Of a stretch of 6,311 bases of DNA, positions 5,338-6,311 are shown in pieces. The notes beneath the pieces were generated by a model that was not told where the DNA came from, searched no databases, and was given only the letters and a program-made list of their open reading frames with translations. The position numbers and the translations under genes were made by a program. Numbering within the stretch: position 1 is the stretch's first letter; every line of letters starts with the position of its first letter. The DNA is taken from positions 1 to 6,311 of the forward strand of contig JAPKBY010000112.1 of NCBI GenBank assembly GCA_028823185.1, read 5' to 3'. The stretch comes from Planctomycetota bacterium (GTDB taxonomy: Bacteria; Planctomycetota; UBA1135; GCA-002686595).

Positions 5338-6311
5338 GGCACTTCCTTGTACTCAACCAGGCTCGGGCTGTGTCCATTTAGACGACGAAGCAGATAGCTC
5401 GCTTGTCCGCTTAGCTCTGCAAAATGGCCGACTAGGCAGGCTAGGGAGTAAATGACCGCGTCGAAGAGAGAGCGCCCCTTGCGCAGCTCTCTCAAGGCGA
5501 TACGCGCGAACTGCAGGGGGAAGAGCGCTGCTATGGCCAGGCTCAAATCACTGCTGAAGATGCTCGCTGTGAGAACAAGCGCAGGTAGCAGGACAGCCCA
5601 GATGAGCGGGCGCAGCGCCTCGCGCCGCCAAAAGTGTTCAGGTCCACTGGCGTGAACGAGGTGTCCCTGTAGGAAGGCCTGACCAGCGCGTCGACAACGC
5701 TGCCACCACTGTGAGAAGCGAGTGATCTCAGCATCATGGATTGTCATCTCGGCATCGAGACGTTCTATCTTCCAGCCCTCTCGATGAAGTCGCAGCCCGA
5801 GCTCTGGCTCTTCACCAGCTACGAAGGTTTCGTTAAAGCCACCGACCGCATTAAAAGCTGCTGTTCTGATGACGAAGTCACCGCCCGTCGCATCGATCAG
5901 GCCGACAGAGGTGTTCCATTCTATGTCGCAGATTCGATTCCAGATGCTGTCCTGCGGTGAGCGCTCACGACGGCGACCAGCGACCGCTGCGATCTCTTTA
6001 TGAGTGCTGAGGTGCTGCGCTGCTACTTCTATCCATTCACTAGAGAGCTCGCAATCTCCGTCAATGAAGCAGATGAATTCACACTTCTGGGCTAACTCAA
6101 TGAGCGCCGCAGCTCCAGCATTTCTAGCTCGGGCTGCAGAGAGGGGCTGCGCGGGGTCTAGTTCGACGACATGAACACCGAGTTCACGCGCGAGGCTGCA
6201 GCTGGAGTCCGAGGAATCAGAGTCGACGTAGATGACGGGATGCTCGCTGCGTCCAGCAGAGATGAGGCTACGTCGCAGCCGCTCGCCTTCGTTCCTCCCG
6301 ATGACGACGAC
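5334..6311 (-). CDS. Glycosyltransferase family 2, extreme N-terminus outside window
   Basis: The frame is open from the right edge (6311) to TAG 5336-5334, giving 325 visible residues numbered here from the edge. It starts at VVVIGRNEGERL, a motif normally within the first 5-15 residues of GT2 enzymes, so very little is missing. Further motifs are VIYVDSDSSDSS (26-37), SAARARNAGA (58-67), FIDGDC with the D84-G-D86 metal site (82-87), GGDFVIRTAAFNAVGGFNE (143-161) and AGEEPELGLRLHREGW (165-180). This set is typical of inverting GT2 enzymes of exopolysaccharide loci. Hydrophobic segments at about 235-252 and 255-273, plus a helix at about 282-300, anchor the C-terminus. The tail ends in VEYKEVP; a closing 'hIEYK' is common in this subgroup. 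It probably adds one sugar of the repeat unit; donor and acceptor are unknown. It is convergent with the Stf0-like gene, with the two stops interlocked in one CTAG. Confidence 0.9.
   Translation of the reverse strand, partial: VVVIGRNEGERLRRSLISAGRSEHPVIYVDSDSSDSSCSLARELGVHVVELDPAQPLSAARARNAGAAALIELAQKCEFICFIDGDCELSSEWIEVAAQHLSTHKEIAAVAGRRRERSPQDSIWNRICDIEWNTSVGLIDATGGDFVIRTAAFNAVGGFNETFVAGEEPELGLRLHREGWKIERLDAEMTIHDAEITRFSQWWQRCRRAGQAFLQGHLVHASGPEHFWRREALRPLIWAVLLPALVLTASIFSSDLSLAIAALFPLQFARIALRELRKGRSLFDAVIYSLACLVGHFAELSGQASYLLRRLNGHSPSLVEYKEVP

Noticed and set aside
5334..5747. Short 137-residue protein starting at ATG 5747
   Set aside because: The same frame continues without a stop to the window edge and carries all GT2 catalytic motifs upstream, so this Met is internal.

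Overview
The window holds part of an exopolysaccharide or capsule biosynthesis locus. It carries one priming sugar-phosphate transferase, two glycosyltransferases of family GT2 and two sulfotransferases of different type. A secreted protein with a nidogen-like (NIDO) domain sits at the left edge. The most economical reading is a locus for a sulfated surface or secreted polysaccharide.

Layout from left to right: (1) 1-371, minus strand, the N-terminal part of a secreted NIDO-domain protein whose C-terminus lies outside the window. (2) 372-530, a divergent intergenic region with an AT-rich core and a perfect 15-bp palindrome. (3) 531-1970, plus strand, a WbaP/WcaJ-type polyprenyl-phosphate sugar phosphotransferase. 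(4) 1978-2976, minus strand, a PAPS-type sulfotransferase, convergent with the previous gene. (5) 2977-3314, a stretch with no clear intact gene, containing a minus-strand reading frame that may be the tail of a lost glycosyltransferase. (6) 3315-4514, plus strand, a membrane-anchored GT2 with a QxxRW motif. (7) 4534-5337, plus strand, an Stf0/NodH-like sulfotransferase probably cotranscribed with the preceding GT2. (8) 5334-6311, minus strand, a second GT2 missing only its extreme N-terminus at the right edge. Its stop codon interlocks with that of the preceding gene.

Inferred division of labour: the phosphotransferase loads the first sugar phosphate onto undecaprenyl phosphate at the inner membrane. 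The GT2 enzymes extend the lipid-linked oligosaccharide, and the two sulfotransferases add sulfate from PAPS, each presumably to a different hydroxyl or sugar. No flippase, polymerase, export or PAPS-synthesis gene is in the window, so these must lie elsewhere.

Organism: moderately GC-rich DNA, frequent TTG/GTG starts, genes alternating between strands, a NIDO-domain secreted protein and several sulfotransferases suggest an environmental Gram-negative-type bacterium. Planctomycetota or Myxococcota would fit, but this is inferred from gene content and is low confidence. The hexamer GAGCTC is strikingly frequent (17 copies by hand count) in all codon registers.
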